From: Massilia solisilvae
GTDB taxonomy: Bacteria > Pseudomonadota > Gammaproteobacteria > Burkholderiales > Burkholderiaceae_D
Direction of reading: 5' to 3'
Length of the DNA: 64,000 nt
Assembly: GCF_024753215.1 (NCBI RefSeq)
Contig: NZ_JANUGV010000002.1
Coordinates: 620,001 to 684,000, forward strand
The translations under genes were made by a program, and so were the position numbers. The notes beneath the pieces were generated by a model. That model ran no database searches. It was not told where the DNA came from and saw only the letters and a program-made list of their open reading frames with translations. Below, in pieces: positions 1 through 10,130 of this stretch; the stretch's first letter is position 1, and the number at the start of each line of letters is the position of its first letter.

Positions 1-2
1 AC

Positions 3-3000
3 GTGTCCCGCACCATCCTCGCACTGTCGCTGGCCCTGGCCGGCAGCCAGGCAAGCGCCGCCGATCCTTATCTTCGCTTCCCCGCCATCCGCGGCGACGC
101 GCTTGTGTTCACTGCCGAAGGCGATATATGGCGCACCTCGGTCGAGGGCGGCAAGGCGCAGCGCCTGACCACGCACCCGGCCGCGGAAACCAACGCCGCC
201 ATTTCGCAGGACGGCAAGCTGGTCGCCTTCACCGCCTCGTACGAAGGGGCGCAGGAAGCCTATGCGATGCCGCTGGACGGCGGCCTGCCCAAGCGCCTGA
301 CCTTCGAGAACGGCAACGTGCTGGTGCTGGGCTGGACGCCGCAGGGCGAGGTCCTGGTGAGCACCGAGAACACCACCGGCCCGGCCAAGCACCGGGTGAT
401 CGCCGCGATCGAACCGCAGTCGATGAAGCGGCGCGTGCTGCCGCTGGCCGACGCCAACGATGCCGTGCTCGACGACGCCGGCCGCACCGTGTACTTCACG
501 CGCATGGGCCTGGCCATGACCAACGATAACGTGAAGGCCTACCGTGGCGGCGCCCATGCCCAGCTGTGGCGCTTCGACCTGTCCGCCAAACGCGAGGCCG
601 AGCTGCTGTTCAAGGGCGACATGGCCAACAACAAGCGCCCCATGTGGTGGAACGGCCGCCTGTACTTCATCAGCGACGACGGCGGCAGCGACAACCTGTG
701 GTCGGCGCTTCCGGACGGGAGCGACCGCAAGCTGCTCACGCACCACAAGGAATGGGACGTCAGGAACGCATCGCTGGGCGACGGCCGCATCGCCTACCAG
801 CTGGGCGCGGACCTGTACGTGTACGACATCGCATCAGGCAGCGACAAGCTGGTCAAGGCCAGCCTGGTATCGGACTTCGACCAGCTGCGCACGCGCCTGG
901 TGCGCTCGCCGCTGGACGCGCTGACCGGTATCGAGGTGGCCAGCAAGGCCGAGCGCATCGTGCTGACCGCGCGCGGCCGCGTGACCGTGGCCGGTACTGG
1001 CAGCCAGCGGCGCGTCGAAATCGCGGTGCCGGAAGGCGCGCGGGCGCGCGGCGCGGTGTTCAGCCACGACGACAAGTGGATCTACGCGATCGCCGACACC
1101 AGCGGCGAGAACGAGATCTGGCGCTACGCCGCCGACGGCTCGGGCCACGGCGAAATGCTGACCGGCGACGGCGTCGGCAACCACCGCTGGGCGCTGTACC
1201 CGTCCCCGGACGGCAAATGGCTGGCGCACACCGACAAGCACGGCCGCACCTGGCTGCTCGACCTGGCCACCAGGGCGAACTTCGTGATCGACGACGCGGG
1301 CAAGCTGGGCATCGACCGTTCCGACCAGGTGGTATGGTCGCCGGACAGCCGCAACCTTGCGTTCGTGCGCGTGGGCAGCACCGAACAGCGCAACCAGATC
1401 GGCATGTTCAACCTGGACAGCAAGCAGCTTGTGTTCGTGACCACCGACCGCTATGCCGCCAGCTCGCCGGCGTTTTCGCCGGACGGGAAGTGGCTGTACT
1501 TCCTGTCGGCGCGCCACTTCAACCTGGGTAACGCCTCGCCCTGGGGCGACCGCAACATGGGCCCGGTGTTCGACAAGCGCGTGGGCGTGTTCGCGCTGGC
1601 GCTGCAAAGCGGTACGCGCTTCCCGTTCAAGCCGGACGACGAGCTCTCGCGGCCCGATGACAAGCCGGCCGCCGACAGCAAGTCGTCCGAGACCGTTGCG
1701 GTGGCTGAGAAGGTAGTCGCCGCGGCGATCGCCGACGCCAGGGGCGCGGACAAGGCCGTGGCCAGGCCCGCCGACAAGAAGCCGTCGATTCCGGCGGTGA
1801 TGTACGCGGGCCTGAAGGACCGCCTGTACGAGGTGCCGGTCGCGCCGGGCAACTACCGCGCGCTGGCGGTGGACGAGAAGCGCCTGTACTTGCTCGAGTC
1901 CGACGAGCCGCGCAAGGGCACGCTCAGGACGCTGGCGATCAGCCGCACCTCGCCGCAGCTGGAAACCTTCGCGCCCAACGTGCGCGAATTCGGCCTCACC
2001 GCCGACAACAAGCACGTGTTCTACCGCACCGCGGCGCCGTCCGGCCCGGGCGAGATGCTGATGGTGGAGGCGGGAGCCAAGGCGCCGGCCGACCTGTCGA
2101 AGGCGAAGATCAAGATCGACGACTGGACCATCGTGTCGAACCCGCGCATGGAGTGGACCCAGATGTTCAACGACGCCTGGCGTATGCACCGCGACTTCTT
2201 GTACGACACCAGGATGCGCGGCGTGGACTGGAACGGCGTGCGCAAGCGCTACGCGCCGCTGGTCGAGCGCGTTACCGACCGCGCCGAGCTGGATGACGTG
2301 CTGGGCATGATGGTGAGCGAGGTCGGCGCGCTGCACTCGCAGATCCGTCCGGGCGACCTGCGCCGTCCTCCGGCAGAAGGCGTGCCCGCCGGCCTTGGCG
2401 CGGTGCTCTCGCGCGTGGCCGACGGCTACCGCGTGGACCGCGTGTACCGCAGCGAGCCCGAGCTGCCGGAAGAACGCGGCCCGCTCGCCGCGCCCGACGT
2501 GAACGTGCAGGAGGGCGACATCATCGTTGCCGTCAACGGCAAGTCGCTGGCCGAGGCGCGCGACATCGCCGACCTGCTGCTCAACCAGGCCGGCCGCCAG
2601 GTCCTGCTGCAGGTGAAGAGCCCGGGCGCAAAGCAGCCGCGCGCCGTGATCGTGACGCCGGTGCCGATGGCGCGCCAGGCCAGCCTGCGCTACGCCGACT
2701 GGGAACAAAGCCGCGCGCGCCAGGTGGACGAGGCATCGAAGGGCAAGATCGGCTACCTGCACCTGCGCGCGATGGTGGCGCGCGACATCGACGCCTTCGC
2801 TCGCGACTTCTACGCCAACGTCAACAAGGATGGCCTGATCATCGACGTACGCCGCAACAATGGCGGCAACATCGACAGCTGGATCATCGAAAAGCTGCTG
2901 CGCAAGGCGTGGGCGTTCTGGACCTCGCACGGCAGCCAGCCGTCGCCGAATATGCAGAACACCTTCCGCGGCCACCTCGTCGTGCTGGTGGACGAGCTGA

Positions 3001-3347
3001 CCTACTCGGACGGCGAGACCTTCGCGGCCGGCGTCAAGGCGCTCAAGCTCGCGCCGCTGGTCGGCAAGCGCACCGCCGGCGCCGGCGTGTGGCTCAGCGA
3101 CGGCAACGGCCTGCTCGATAACGGCATGGCGCGCGTGGCCGAGTTCACCCAGTACGCGGCGGACGGCAAGTGGCTGATCGAAGGCGTGGGCGTGTCGCCG
3201 GACGTGGAGGTGGACAACCTGCCGTTCGAGACCTTCAATGGGCGCGACCGGCAGCTCGAAGTGGCGATCCAGATGTTGGAGAAGAAGCTCAAGGAAGAAC
3301 CGGTCACGCCGCACAAGCCGGTGGAGATCCCGCCGATCCGGCGCTGA
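3..3347 (+). CDS. Tricorn-type S41 protease, periplasmic
   Basis: Likely a secreted or periplasmic serine peptidase that degrades oligopeptides. The first ~20 residues look like a signal peptide (hydrophobic core, then ASA before ADP). Residues ~25-540 carry WD/TolB-like propeller repeats with recurring SPDG/SPDSR motifs. A low-complexity Ala/Lys/Asp linker follows (~545-595), then a tricorn C1-like region (~720-790), a PDZ domain (~793-880) and an S41 core. Ser1002 in TYSDGE fits the nucleophile, His778 in GALHSQ the general base, and the Glu in IEGVGVSP the tricorn glutamate. The 1114-residue length suits the family. The start is a GTG two bases from the window edge, so a few more N-terminal codons could lie outside. 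No operon partner is visible; the next gene is 181 bp downstream. Confidence 0.9.
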   Translation: MSRTILALSLALAGSQASAADPYLRFPAIRGDALVFTAEGDIWRTSVEGGKAQRLTTHPAAETNAAISQDGKLVAFTASYEGAQEAYAMPLDGGLPKRLTFENGNVLVLGWTPQGEVLVSTENTTGPAKHRVIAAIEPQSMKRRVLPLADANDAVLDDAGRTVYFTRMGLAMTNDNVKAYRGGAHAQLWRFDLSAKREAELLFKGDMANNKRPMWWNGRLYFISDDGGSDNLWSALPDGSDRKLLTHHKEWDVRNASLGDGRIAYQLGADLYVYDIASGSDKLVKASLVSDFDQLRTRLVRSPLDALTGIEVASKAERIVLTARGRVTVAGTGSQRRVEIAVPEGARARGAVFSHDDKWIYAIADTSGENEIWRYAADGSGHGEMLTGDGVGNHRWALYPSPDGKWLAHTDKHGRTWLLDLATRANFVIDDAGKLGIDRSDQVVWSPDSRNLAFVRVGSTEQRNQIGMFNLDSKQLVFVTTDRYAASSPAFSPDGKWLYFLSARHFNLGNASPWGDRNMGPVFDKRVGVFALALQSGTRFPFKPDDELSRPDDKPAADSKSSETVAVAEKVVAAAIADARGADKAVARPADKKPSIPAVMYAGLKDRLYEVPVAPGNYRALAVDEKRLYLLESDEPRKGTLRTLAISRTSPQLETFAPNVREFGLTADNKHVFYRTAAPSGPGEMLMVEAGAKAPADLSKAKIKIDDWTIVSNPRMEWTQMFNDAWRMHRDFLYDTRMRGVDWNGVRKRYAPLVERVTDRAELDDVLGMMVSEVGALHSQIRPGDLRRPPAEGVPAGLGAVLSRVADGYRVDRVYRSEPELPEERGPLAAPDVNVQEGDIIVAVNGKSLAEARDIADLLLNQAGRQVLLQVKSPGAKQPRAVIVTPVPMARQASLRYADWEQSRARQVDEASKGKIGYLHLRAMVARDIDAFARDFYANVNKDGLIIDVRRNNGGNIDSWIIEKLLRKAWAFWTSHGSQPSPNMQNTFRGHLVVLVDELTYSDGETFAAGVKALKLAPLVGKRTAGAGVWLSDGNGLLDNGMARVAEFTQYAADGKWLIEGVGVSPDVEVDNLPFETFNGRDRQLEVAIQMLEKKLKEEPVTPHKPVEIPPIRR

Positions 3348-3361
3348 GATCACCACGATCC

Positions 3362-3433
3362 GTAGGGTGGGCAGCTTTGCTGCCCACGCGTTCAACCGGC
3401 GGCGCGTATCACCGCGTGGGCAGCACAGCTGCA
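3362..3433. repeat. Palindromic repeat family II, copy 1
   Basis: An arm beginning GTAGGGTGGGCAG is followed by its inverted partner CTGCCCACGCG, then a second inverted arm CGCGTGGGCAG. The same arms recur near 16.6, 22.3 and 26.6 kb. This copy lies just after the tricorn protease stop codon and its distal half is degenerate. It could form a hairpin in the transcript. Confidence 0.8.
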
Positions 3434-3528
3434 AACACCGCATGAGCCAGCGCAGCAAACCGTCCAGGTAACACGCTTGTCATATTGGCTCGCCATAATC
3501 GGCGCAACCAGACAACGAGTTCCTGAAC

Positions 3529-5235
3529 ATGCGCCTACCCAAAGTTCAAGCCGGCACCATCATCGTCGGTGCGTTTGCCATTCTCCTGGCAGTCATCACC
3601 GTGATCTCCGGCGTGTCGATCTGGCGCATGTACACGGCGGACGCGATCGCCTCCGATCTCGTGCGCGACAAGCTGGCGAAGGAGCAGCTGACCTCCGAGA
3701 TGCTCGCTGTAGCACAGCTCAACAAGCTGCTGGCCGTTTCGATCGCACGCAGCGACAGCCTGGAGCTGGGCGACTACTACCAGGCCGAGCTGGCCCGCGG
3801 GGAAAAGCGCGCCGCCGAGATCGAGAAGGCGGTCGCCGCGCTGCCCATGCAGGACGCCGAGCGCCAACTGATGAAGACTGTCCTGGAGCGCAAAGCGGCG
3901 CTGGCAGCCGTGCGCCGCGCGGTGTTCGACGCCAAGGACATGGGCAAGGTGATGGAAGTCGAGCAGTTGGTGGGCGGCCGTCTCGAACCGGCGTTCCGGC
4001 ACTACGCGGACGCCATGTCGCGCCTGCTGGCCTTCCAGACCACCCGCGCCCGCGCGATGCAGACCGAGTCGGAACAGGCATTCGGCGCCAGCCTGGTACT
4101 GATCATGGCGCTTGGCGCACTCGCGGTCTGCGGCGGCGGCCTGCTGGCCTGGCTGCTGGTTCGCCACATCGTGCGCCCGTTGCGCCGAGGTGTCGAGCTG
4201 GCCGAGCAGGTGGCCGCCGGCGACTTGCGCGCCACGATCGAACACCAGCGCGATGACGAAATCGGCCGCCTGTTCGACGCGCTCAACCGCATGACCGCCA
4301 GCATGTCCGATACGGTGGCGCGCGTGATGGACGGCGCGCTCGCGATCGACGCTGCCTCGGCGCAGATTGCGGAGGGTAACCATGATCTGTCGCGGCGCAC
4401 CGAACACCAGGCCGGCGCGATCGAGGAAACTGCCTCTTCGATGGAAGAGCTCACCTCGACCGTGCGCCAGAACAGCGACAGCGCGAGCGAGGCGAGCAAG
4501 CTGGCGCAGTCCGCCCAATCGGTTGCACTGGCGGGCGGCGAGGCGATGGCGCAGATGGTCAGCAAGATGGCGTCGATCCGCGCCTCGGCCGACCGCATCG
4601 TCGACATCATCGCCGTGATCGACGGGATCGCATTCCAGACCAATATCCTGGCGCTGAACGCTGCGGTCGAGGCGGCACGGGCGGGCGAGGAGGGGCGCGG
4701 CTTCGCGGTGGTGGCCGGCGAGGTGCGCTCGCTGGCACAGCGTTCGGCAGCGGCGGCCAAGGACATCAAGAAGCTGATCACCGATTCGGCCAACGAAATC
4801 GAGTCAGGCGCCGGGATTGCGAACGCGGCGGGCGACACCATGCGCGACATCGTCGGCAGCGTGCGGCGCCTGACAAGTCTGCTCGGCGCGATCAACAACG
4901 CCAGCTCGGAGCAGGCGGCGGGTATTGCCCAGGTGGGCGAAGCGATCGCCGGAATGGACGACGCCACGCGCCAGAATGCGGCGCTGGTCGAACAGGCGAC
5001 GTCTGCTGCCGATGCGCTGCGTGAGCAGGCGCACCAGCTTGCCGCACTGGTCGGTACCTTCACGGTCGAACATGCCGCAAGCGGCGCGGCCACTGGAAGG
5101 GAGCGCTCGTTCGCGATCCCTTTCGACCGCCAGGCCGTGACGCGGGCCCCGGCGCCGCGCGCGTCGCGGGCCGTGGCGCAGGCCACGCTCACCGCAGCCA
5201 GCCTGCGCCCAGGCCGCGGGATGGCCGAGGCCTGA
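3529..5235 (+). CDS. Methyl-accepting chemotaxis protein
   Basis: Inner-membrane chemoreceptor that passes ligand binding to CheA/CheW. There is an N-terminal membrane segment (~8-30), a four-helix-bundle periplasmic region (~32-185, 4HB_MCP type), a second membrane segment (~188-212), a HAMP domain (~213-265) and a long cytoplasmic signalling domain. The conserved hairpin tip reads [18 protein letters not shown]. The last ~45 residues are an Ala/Arg-rich tail with no clear CheR-tether pentapeptide. Length 568 residues is normal for a Tsr/Tar-like receptor. No che genes adjoin it, so it is an orphan receptor; the Wsp operon 55 kb away is a different system. The ligand cannot be read from sequence. 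Confidence 0.93.
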   Translation: MRLPKVQAGTIIVGAFAILLAVITVISGVSIWRMYTADAIASDLVRDKLAKEQLTSEMLAVAQLNKLLAVSIARSDSLELGDYYQAELARGEKRAAEIEKAVAALPMQDAERQLMKTVLERKAALAAVRRAVFDAKDMGKVMEVEQLVGGRLEPAFRHYADAMSRLLAFQTTRARAMQTESEQAFGASLVLIMALGALAVCGGGLLAWLLVRHIVRPLRRGVELAEQVAAGDLRATIEHQRDDEIGRLFDALNRMTASMSDTVARVMDGALAIDAASAQIAEGNHDLSRRTEHQAGAIEETASSMEELTSTVRQNSDSASEASKLAQSAQSVALAGGEAMAQMVSKMASIRASADRIVDIIAVIDGIAFQTNILALNAAVEAARAGEEGRGFAVVAGEVRSLAQRSAAAAKDIKKLITDSANEIESGAGIANAAGDTMRDIVGSVRRLTSLLGAINNASSEQAAGIAQVGEAIAGMDDATRQNAALVEQATSAADALREQAHQLAALVGTFTVEHAASGAATGRERSFAIPFDRQAVTRAPAPRASRAVAQATLTAASLRPGRGMAEA

Positions 5236-5247
5236 TCGGCCGCGGTT

Positions 5248-6423
5248 TCAGATGGCAGCCAGGGCGCGGCGCAGGTCCGCGCGCTGGTCATCCACATGCT
5301 CGATGCCCACAGACAGCCTGATGAGCGTGTCGCTGATGCCCAGCTCGGCCCGCTGCTGCGGCGGGATGGTTGCGTGGGTCATCAGCGCGGGATGCTCTAT
5401 CAGGCTTTCAACCCCGCCCAGGCTTTCGGCCAGCGTGAACACTTCGCACTGCTCGAGAAAGCGCCGCGCCCCGGCCAGGTCGGTGTTCAGCTCGATGGAG
5501 ATGATGCCGCCGTAGCCGTTCATCTGGCGCTGTGCCAGCGCGTGTTGCGGGTGCGATGCCAGGCCCGGGTAAAACACCTTGCGCACCTGGGGCTCGCGTT
5601 CCAGCCATTGCGCCAGTTCCAGCGCGTTGGCGCAGCTGCGTTCGATTCGCAGCGCGAGGGTCTTGATGCCACGCAGGACCAGGAAGCTGTCGAACGGCCC
5701 CTGGATCGCGCCCACGGCGTTCTGGATGAAGCCGAGCTGCTCGCGCAGGGCCGCGTGCCGCGGCTCGGCTCCCACCACCGCCACGCCGCCGATCACGTCC
5801 GAGTGTCCGTTCATGTACTTGGTGGTCGAGTGCACCACGATGTCCATGCCCAGTTCCAGCGGACGCTGCACGATCGGGCTGGCAAAGGTGTTGTCGCACG
5901 CGGCCAGGATGCCGCGCTCGCGGCACAGCGATGCAATGGCGGCCAGGTCGGCCAGCTTGAGCATGGGGTTGGTGGGCGACTCGATCCACACGAGCTTCGA
6001 CTCTGGACGCAGTGCCCGCGTGAGCGAGGCGGTGTCGGCCAGGTTGGCGTAGCTGAACGTGTGTCCCGAACTGCTGCGCAGCACGCGTTCGAACAGGCGG
6101 TAGGTGCCGCCATACATGTCGTCGCCGGCCACCACGTGCGAGCCGGCCGGCAGCAGCGCCAGCACCGCCGAGATTGCGGCAAGCCCCGAGGCGAACGCGA
6201 ACGCCGCGCTGCCGCCTTCGAGGTCGGCCACGCAGCGCTCCAGCGCCCAGCGGGTTGGGTTGTGTGAGCGGCCATAGTCGAGCCCCTTGTGCACGCCGGG
6301 GCTCTCTTGCGCGAAGGTCGAGGTTGCGTAGATCGGCGGCATGACCGCGCCGGTGGAAGGATCGGGCGCCTGGCCCGCGTGGATGACGCGGGTGGCGATG
6401 TGCTGTTGCGGTCGATCGGTCAC
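5248..6423 (-). CDS. Cystathionine gamma-lyase / gamma-synthase family PLP enzyme
   Basis: Cytoplasmic Cys/Met-metabolism PLP enzyme of 391 residues. The family motifs are present: YGRSHNPT near residue 60, ESPTNP with a following ACDNTFASP, and the PLP lysine K202 in HSTTKYMNGHSD. The start is a GTG at 6423 that overlaps the stop of the upstream cystathionine beta-synthase gene (GTGA), so the two are translationally coupled. Next to a beta-synthase, the likely role is gamma-lyase, splitting cystathionine to cysteine, 2-oxobutyrate and ammonia. A gamma-synthase (MetB) role cannot be excluded from sequence, because the two activities share all visible motifs. The gene is convergent with the chemoreceptor, 12 bp away. 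Confidence 0.9.
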   Translation of the reverse strand: MTDRPQQHIATRVIHAGQAPDPSTGAVMPPIYATSTFAQESPGVHKGLDYGRSHNPTRWALERCVADLEGGSAAFAFASGLAAISAVLALLPAGSHVVAGDDMYGGTYRLFERVLRSSSGHTFSYANLADTASLTRALRPESKLVWIESPTNPMLKLADLAAIASLCRERGILAACDNTFASPIVQRPLELGMDIVVHSTTKYMNGHSDVIGGVAVVGAEPRHAALREQLGFIQNAVGAIQGPFDSFLVLRGIKTLALRIERSCANALELAQWLEREPQVRKVFYPGLASHPQHALAQRQMNGYGGIISIELNTDLAGARRFLEQCEVFTLAESLGGVESLIEHPALMTHATIPPQQRAELGISDTLIRLSVGIEHVDDQRADLRRALAAI

Positions 6424-7790
6424 GATAGCGTCCTGCGCAAGTGGTTGAGAAGGTCGTAGCGCGTGATCAGGCCATAGAAACGGTCCCCCTCGCAGACGAC
6501 CGCCGTGAGCCCGTGGTCGAGGATGTCGCGCAGCTCCTGCATGCTGGCCGATGGCCGCAGCGTACGCAGCTGCGCGGTCATGGTGCTCGACACCGGCGCG
6601 CCGAAGTGGCCGGCCTCGCTGGTCACGTGCAGCAGCAGGTCGGACTCGTCGATCAGGCCGGCCAGCCGCCCGTTCTCGATGACCGGAAGCTGGGCCAGGT
6701 CGGCGCTGCGCATGCGGCTGAACGCAGTAAGCAGGGTGTCCGACGGCGCCACCGTGACGACCTCGCCGGCGTCGTAGCGGCGGCCGATCAGGTCGCGCAG
6801 GTCGCCCATCCTGGGCCGCTCGAGCAGGCCCTGGTCCACCATCCAGCCGTCGCTGTACACCTTGGTCAGGTAGCGGGTGCCGGTGTCGCACACGAAGGTG
6901 GCCACGCGCTTGGGCATGGTCTGCGCGCGGCAGTACTTGAGCGCCGCGGCGAGCAGGGTGCCGGTGGACGAGCCGGCCAGAATGCCCTCGCTGCGCAGCA
7001 GCGCGCGCGCCGTGTGGAAGCTTTCTTCGTCGCTGATGGTGTAGGCGGTGCGCACGCGCGACAGGTCGGCGTTGGCCGGAATGAAGTCCTCGCCGATGCC
7101 TTCCACCGCCCACGATCCGGACACTTTGGACAAGCGCCCGGTGTTGACGTACTCGGCCAAAATTGAGCCGCGCGGGTCGGCCAGCACGAATTCCGTGTGC
7201 GGCTGCACGCGGCTGAAGTAGTGCGACAGGCCGGTGAGCGTGCCGCCCGAGCCGACGCCCACGACGATCGCGTCCAGGTCATGCCCGGACTGTTCCCACA
7301 GCTCGGGGCCGGTCGTGGTTTCGTGCGCGCGCGGGTTGGCCGGGTTGTTGAACTGGTCCGCGTACCAGGCACCCGGGATCTCGCGCGCCAGCCGCGCCGC
7401 ATAGTCCTGGTAGTACTCGGGATGGCCCTTGCCCACGTCCGAGCGGGTGAGGTGGATTTCGGCGCCGAGCGCCTTCAGGTGCAGCACCTTTTCGGCGGCC
7501 ATTTTGTCCGGCACCACGAGCACCACCCGGTAGCCTTTGATGCGGGCGACGAGCGCAAGGCCGATGCCGGTATTGCCGGCGGTGGCCTCGACCACGGTGC
7601 CGCCTGGGCCCAGCTTGCCGTCGGCCTCGGCCTGTTCGATCATGGCGCGGCCGATGCGGTCCTTGATCGAGCCGCCCGGGTTTTGCGACTCGAGCTTGAG
7701 GAACAGCTGGCACGGGCCAGTGTCCATGCGGGTGACCTCGACCAGGGGCGTGTTGCCGATGAGCGAGAACAATGCTGCTTGTTGTGGCAT
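6420..7790 (-). CDS. Cystathionine beta-synthase with C-terminal CBS pair
   Basis: PLP enzyme expected to condense serine (or O-acetylserine) with homocysteine, the first step of reverse transsulfuration. The PLP lysine is K43 in GGSIKDRIG, and the phosphate-binding loop appears as TAGNTG and GSGGTLTG. Residues ~330-455 form two CBS motifs (a Bateman module), including QLPVIENGRLAGLIDESDL. There is no N-terminal heme domain as in the human enzyme. The start ATG follows a strong GGAGGAG ribosome site. The downstream gamma-lyase overlaps by 4 nt, so both form one operon. The CBS pair suggests allosteric control by an adenosyl ligand, as in other members (inference). Confidence 0.93.
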   Translation of the reverse strand: MPQQAALFSLIGNTPLVEVTRMDTGPCQLFLKLESQNPGGSIKDRIGRAMIEQAEADGKLGPGGTVVEATAGNTGIGLALVARIKGYRVVLVVPDKMAAEKVLHLKALGAEIHLTRSDVGKGHPEYYQDYAARLAREIPGAWYADQFNNPANPRAHETTTGPELWEQSGHDLDAIVVGVGSGGTLTGLSHYFSRVQPHTEFVLADPRGSILAEYVNTGRLSKVSGSWAVEGIGEDFIPANADLSRVRTAYTISDEESFHTARALLRSEGILAGSSTGTLLAAALKYCRAQTMPKRVATFVCDTGTRYLTKVYSDGWMVDQGLLERPRMGDLRDLIGRRYDAGEVVTVAPSDTLLTAFSRMRSADLAQLPVIENGRLAGLIDESDLLLHVTSEAGHFGAPVSSTMTAQLRTLRPSASMQELRDILDHGLTAVVCEGDRFYGLITRYDLLNHLRRTLS

Positions 7791-7906
7791 ATCTCCTCCA
7801 GGGCGGCGACGGACGCGCCGCTAATTGGGGGATTGTGCGCCGTTGGTGGGGTGGGGTATTGACGTGGATGGACTATGCGGCGCTTGCCCATAGGCACTCC
7901 GTAAAC

Positions 7907-8009
7907 CGTCGTCCCGGCGAACGCCGGGACCCATGCTGAGTGAGCGGGTGACGCTGCCGCGCCGGTGTCGGCAGGCGGTCTATGGGTCCCGGCTTTCGCC
8001 GGGACGACG
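7907..8009. repeat. Palindromic repeat family I, paired copy 1
   Basis: Two inverted units of CGTCGTCCCGGCGAA/CGCCGGGACCCA face each other across ~45 bp, as in a BIME-like element. Each unit is itself a GC-rich hairpin. It lies between the cbs promoter region and the 3' end of prpR. Related copies occur near 21.0, 28.8, 50.9 and 57.4 kb. Confidence 0.85.
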
Positions 8010-8045
8010 TGCGAAGGATGGTGGTGACAGGCTGATGTTGGCGGT

Positions 8046-9659
8046 CTAAGTCCCATCCCGCAACCGCCGCCACAGCGTGGTGCGGCTGATGCCAAGATAG
8101 CGCGCGGCGGCCTCGCGCTGGCCGCCAAAGCGCGCCAGCACCTCGGCCGCGGTCTCGTGGTCCAGGGCCGGCGACACCGTGATCGGCCCGCTCGCCGGCG
8201 CCTCGGCCCGGGCCAGCTCGGGCGCGATCGACAGCAAGAAGCTCGGCGTGAGCGCCTGCAGCGGCTCGGCCGCCAGGAACAGCGCCAGCCGTTCCATCAG
8301 GTTGCGCAGTTCGCGTACGTTGCCTGGCCAGCGGTAGTGCTCCAGCAGCGGCGCACACGCGTTCAGCTCGGCCCGCAGGTTCGGGTGCGGCCGCGTGCCC
8401 AGCGAGGCCAGCGCGTTCTTGAGCGACCACTCGGCCAGTCCGACGATGTCGCCGGTCCGTTCGCGCAGCGGCGGCAGTGACAGCCGCAGCACAGCCAGCC
8501 GGTAGAACAGGTCGGCGCGAAAGCGTCCTTCGCGCACGCGCGCTTCCAGGTCGCAGTGGGTGGCGCTGATGACGCGCACGTCGATCGGCACCGGGCGCGT
8601 GCCGCCGACCCGCATCACCTCGCGCTCTTCCAGCACCCGCAACAGGCGCGTCTGCAGCGCCAGCGGCATCTCGCCGATCTCGTCCAGGAACAGGGTGCCC
8701 TTGTTGGCCGCCTCGAACAGCCCGGCATGGCCGCCGCGGCGCGCGCCGGTGAAGGCGCCTTCCTCGTGCCCGAACAGTTCCGATTCGAGCAGCGACTCCG
8801 CGATCGCGCCGCAGTTGACCGCCACGAAAGGCCGGTTGGCGCCCAGGCTGCGCGGCGCCTCGCGGTGGATCGCCTGCGCCACCAGTTCCTTGCCGCTGCC
8901 TGTCTCTCCCTGGATCAGCACGGTGGCCGGCGAGCGCGCGTACAGCACCACCGACTGGCGCAGCCGTTCCATTGCGGCCGATTCGCCGCGCAGGTCGGCC
9001 AGGCCGCGGCGCGCGCGCAGCGTCTCGGGCACCTGCGCCTTCTGGCGGCGCGACGCTTCCAGCTGCGTCAGGCGCGCCATCTCCAGCGCATCCTCGAAGG
9101 CCTGGCGGATCGATGCGGCCGAGTACATGAACACGGCGGTCAGCCCGGCTTCCTCGGCCAGGTCGGTGATCAGGCCGGCGCCCACGATCACCTTCACGCC
9201 GGCCGCCTTCAGCTCGCTGATGCTGGCGCGCGCATCCTCGTCGGTGGTGTAGGTGCGCTGCGCGATCGACAGCCCGAAGGTGGCCGCGAATTCGGCCAGC
9301 TGCGGCATTTCCTGGTAGGTGATGACGGCGATCTTGTCGGACACGCGGCGCGCGCGCGTGAGCGCTTGCATCACGTCGAAGCCGCTGGCCTTGGCCGCCA
9401 CCACCGGCACCGACACCCGGCCTTTCAGGTAGGCCGCGTTCGACCCGGCGGCGATGACCACGTCGCAGCGCTCGGTGGCCATGCGCTCGCGGATGTGGCG
9501 CGCGGCCTCGTCGAAGCCAAGCGCGATTGGCTCGATCGTGGCCAGGTGGTCGAATTCGAGCGTGATGTCGCGGAACAGGTCAGCCAGCCGGGATACCGAG
9601 ACGGTCCAGATGACCGGCTTGTCGGTAGCGTCGGTGGGGGAGCGGAGCGAGGTGGTCAT
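8046..9659 (-). CDS. prpR: PrpR, sigma-54-dependent propionate catabolism activator
   Basis: Enhancer-binding activator of the methylcitrate operon. In characterised relatives it is switched on by 2-methylcitrate. The N-terminal PrpR_N sensor spans ~25-190. The AAA+ sigma-54 interaction domain (~225-465) holds the Walker A motif GETGSGKE and the sigma-54 contact loop GAFTGA. A Fis-type helix-turn-helix closes the protein (~495-535, [16 protein letters not shown]). Length 537 residues is usual. It is divergent from the DUF485-actP operon and 6 kb from prpB, with unrelated genes between. A GTTTCA half-site (9660-9665) abuts its start codon and a full dyad lies at 9692-9704, so autoregulation is plausible. 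The ribosome site is weak. Confidence 0.95.
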   Translation of the reverse strand: MTTSLRSPTDATDKPVIWTVSVSRLADLFRDITLEFDHLATIEPIALGFDEAARHIRERMATERCDVVIAAGSNAAYLKGRVSVPVVAAKASGFDVMQALTRARRVSDKIAVITYQEMPQLAEFAATFGLSIAQRTYTTDEDARASISELKAAGVKVIVGAGLITDLAEEAGLTAVFMYSAASIRQAFEDALEMARLTQLEASRRQKAQVPETLRARRGLADLRGESAAMERLRQSVVLYARSPATVLIQGETGSGKELVAQAIHREAPRSLGANRPFVAVNCGAIAESLLESELFGHEEGAFTGARRGGHAGLFEAANKGTLFLDEIGEMPLALQTRLLRVLEEREVMRVGGTRPVPIDVRVISATHCDLEARVREGRFRADLFYRLAVLRLSLPPLRERTGDIVGLAEWSLKNALASLGTRPHPNLRAELNACAPLLEHYRWPGNVRELRNLMERLALFLAAEPLQALTPSFLLSIAPELARAEAPASGPITVSPALDHETAAEVLARFGGQREAAARYLGISRTTLWRRLRDGT

Positions 9660-9691
9660 GTTTCAAGTGTAGTTCATTTTTCAGCGCGAGT

Positions 9692-9704
9692 GTTTCAGTG
9701 AAAC
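9692..9704. promoter_or_regulatory. Candidate PrpR operator (prpR/actP intergenic)
   Basis: Perfect inverted repeat GTTTCA-N1-TGAAAC between the divergent prpR and DUF485-actP genes. The same arms, with a 3-nt spacer, occur upstream of prpB at 15492-15506. A further GTTTCA half-site sits at the prpR start. No GG-N10-GC sigma-54 promoter was found before the actP operon, so how PrpR would act here is open. Confidence 0.5.
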
Positions 9705-9824
9705 GCCGGAGAACGTTTAGTTTACGTAAGCCTGCCGTAAGCGAGCGTAAGCGAGGGGTAAGAAGTCCTCCGTAGGATTCATTCGCCAACTGGCAGAAAT
9801 AAAGATAATGAATAGGAGACATAA

Positions 9825-10130
9825 GTGGAAAACCTGGTGCAAACCATCAAGGGCGACCCGAACTACCAGAAGCTGGTGAGCAAGCGCTCGCGCTTCGGCT
9901 GGACCCTCACTTGGGGCATGATGGCCGTTTACTACGGCTACATCCTGCTGATCGCATTCAACAAGGAGCTGATGGGCGGCAAGATCGGTGAAGGAGTCAT
10001 GACCTGGGGCATCCCGGCTGGCCTGTTCGTCATCCTGTTCACTGTCATCATCACCGGTATTTACGTGCGCCGTGCCAACAATGAGTACGACGAGCTGACT
10101 GCCGCCATTCGCGCAAAGGTGAAAGCATGA
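9825..10130 (+). CDS. DUF485 small membrane protein, ActP partner
   Basis: Inner-membrane protein of 101 residues with two predicted membrane helices (~27-47 and ~62-85) and a charged C-terminus. It starts with GTG after an AGGAG ribosome site. Its stop overlaps the actP start codon (ATGA), so the two are co-translated. DUF485 proteins are commonly encoded directly upstream of ActP-type acetate symporters and are thought to assist them; the exact role is not established. The operon is probably expressed for short-chain fatty acid uptake, given the divergent propionate regulator. Confidence 0.88.
   Translation: MENLVQTIKGDPNYQKLVSKRSRFGWTLTWGMMAVYYGYILLIAFNKELMGGKIGEGVMTWGIPAGLFVILFTVIITGIYVRRANNEYDELTAAIRAKVKA

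Noticed and set aside
834..3458. An 874-residue open frame antisense to the tricorn protease
   Set aside because: GC-rich coding DNA commonly leaves long open antisense frames; the sequence is Ala/Arg/His-rich with no family motif and overlaps a clear protease gene.
5248..7113. A possible longer fusion reading through the gamma-lyase into the beta-synthase region
   Set aside because: The upstream ~230 codons are out-of-frame shadow of the beta-synthase gene; the GTG at 6423 overlapping its stop is the sensible start.
9705..9824. A sigma-54 promoter before the DUF485-actP operon
   Set aside because: TGGCAG near 9791 has no GC at the correct spacing; no GG-N10-GC match was found.
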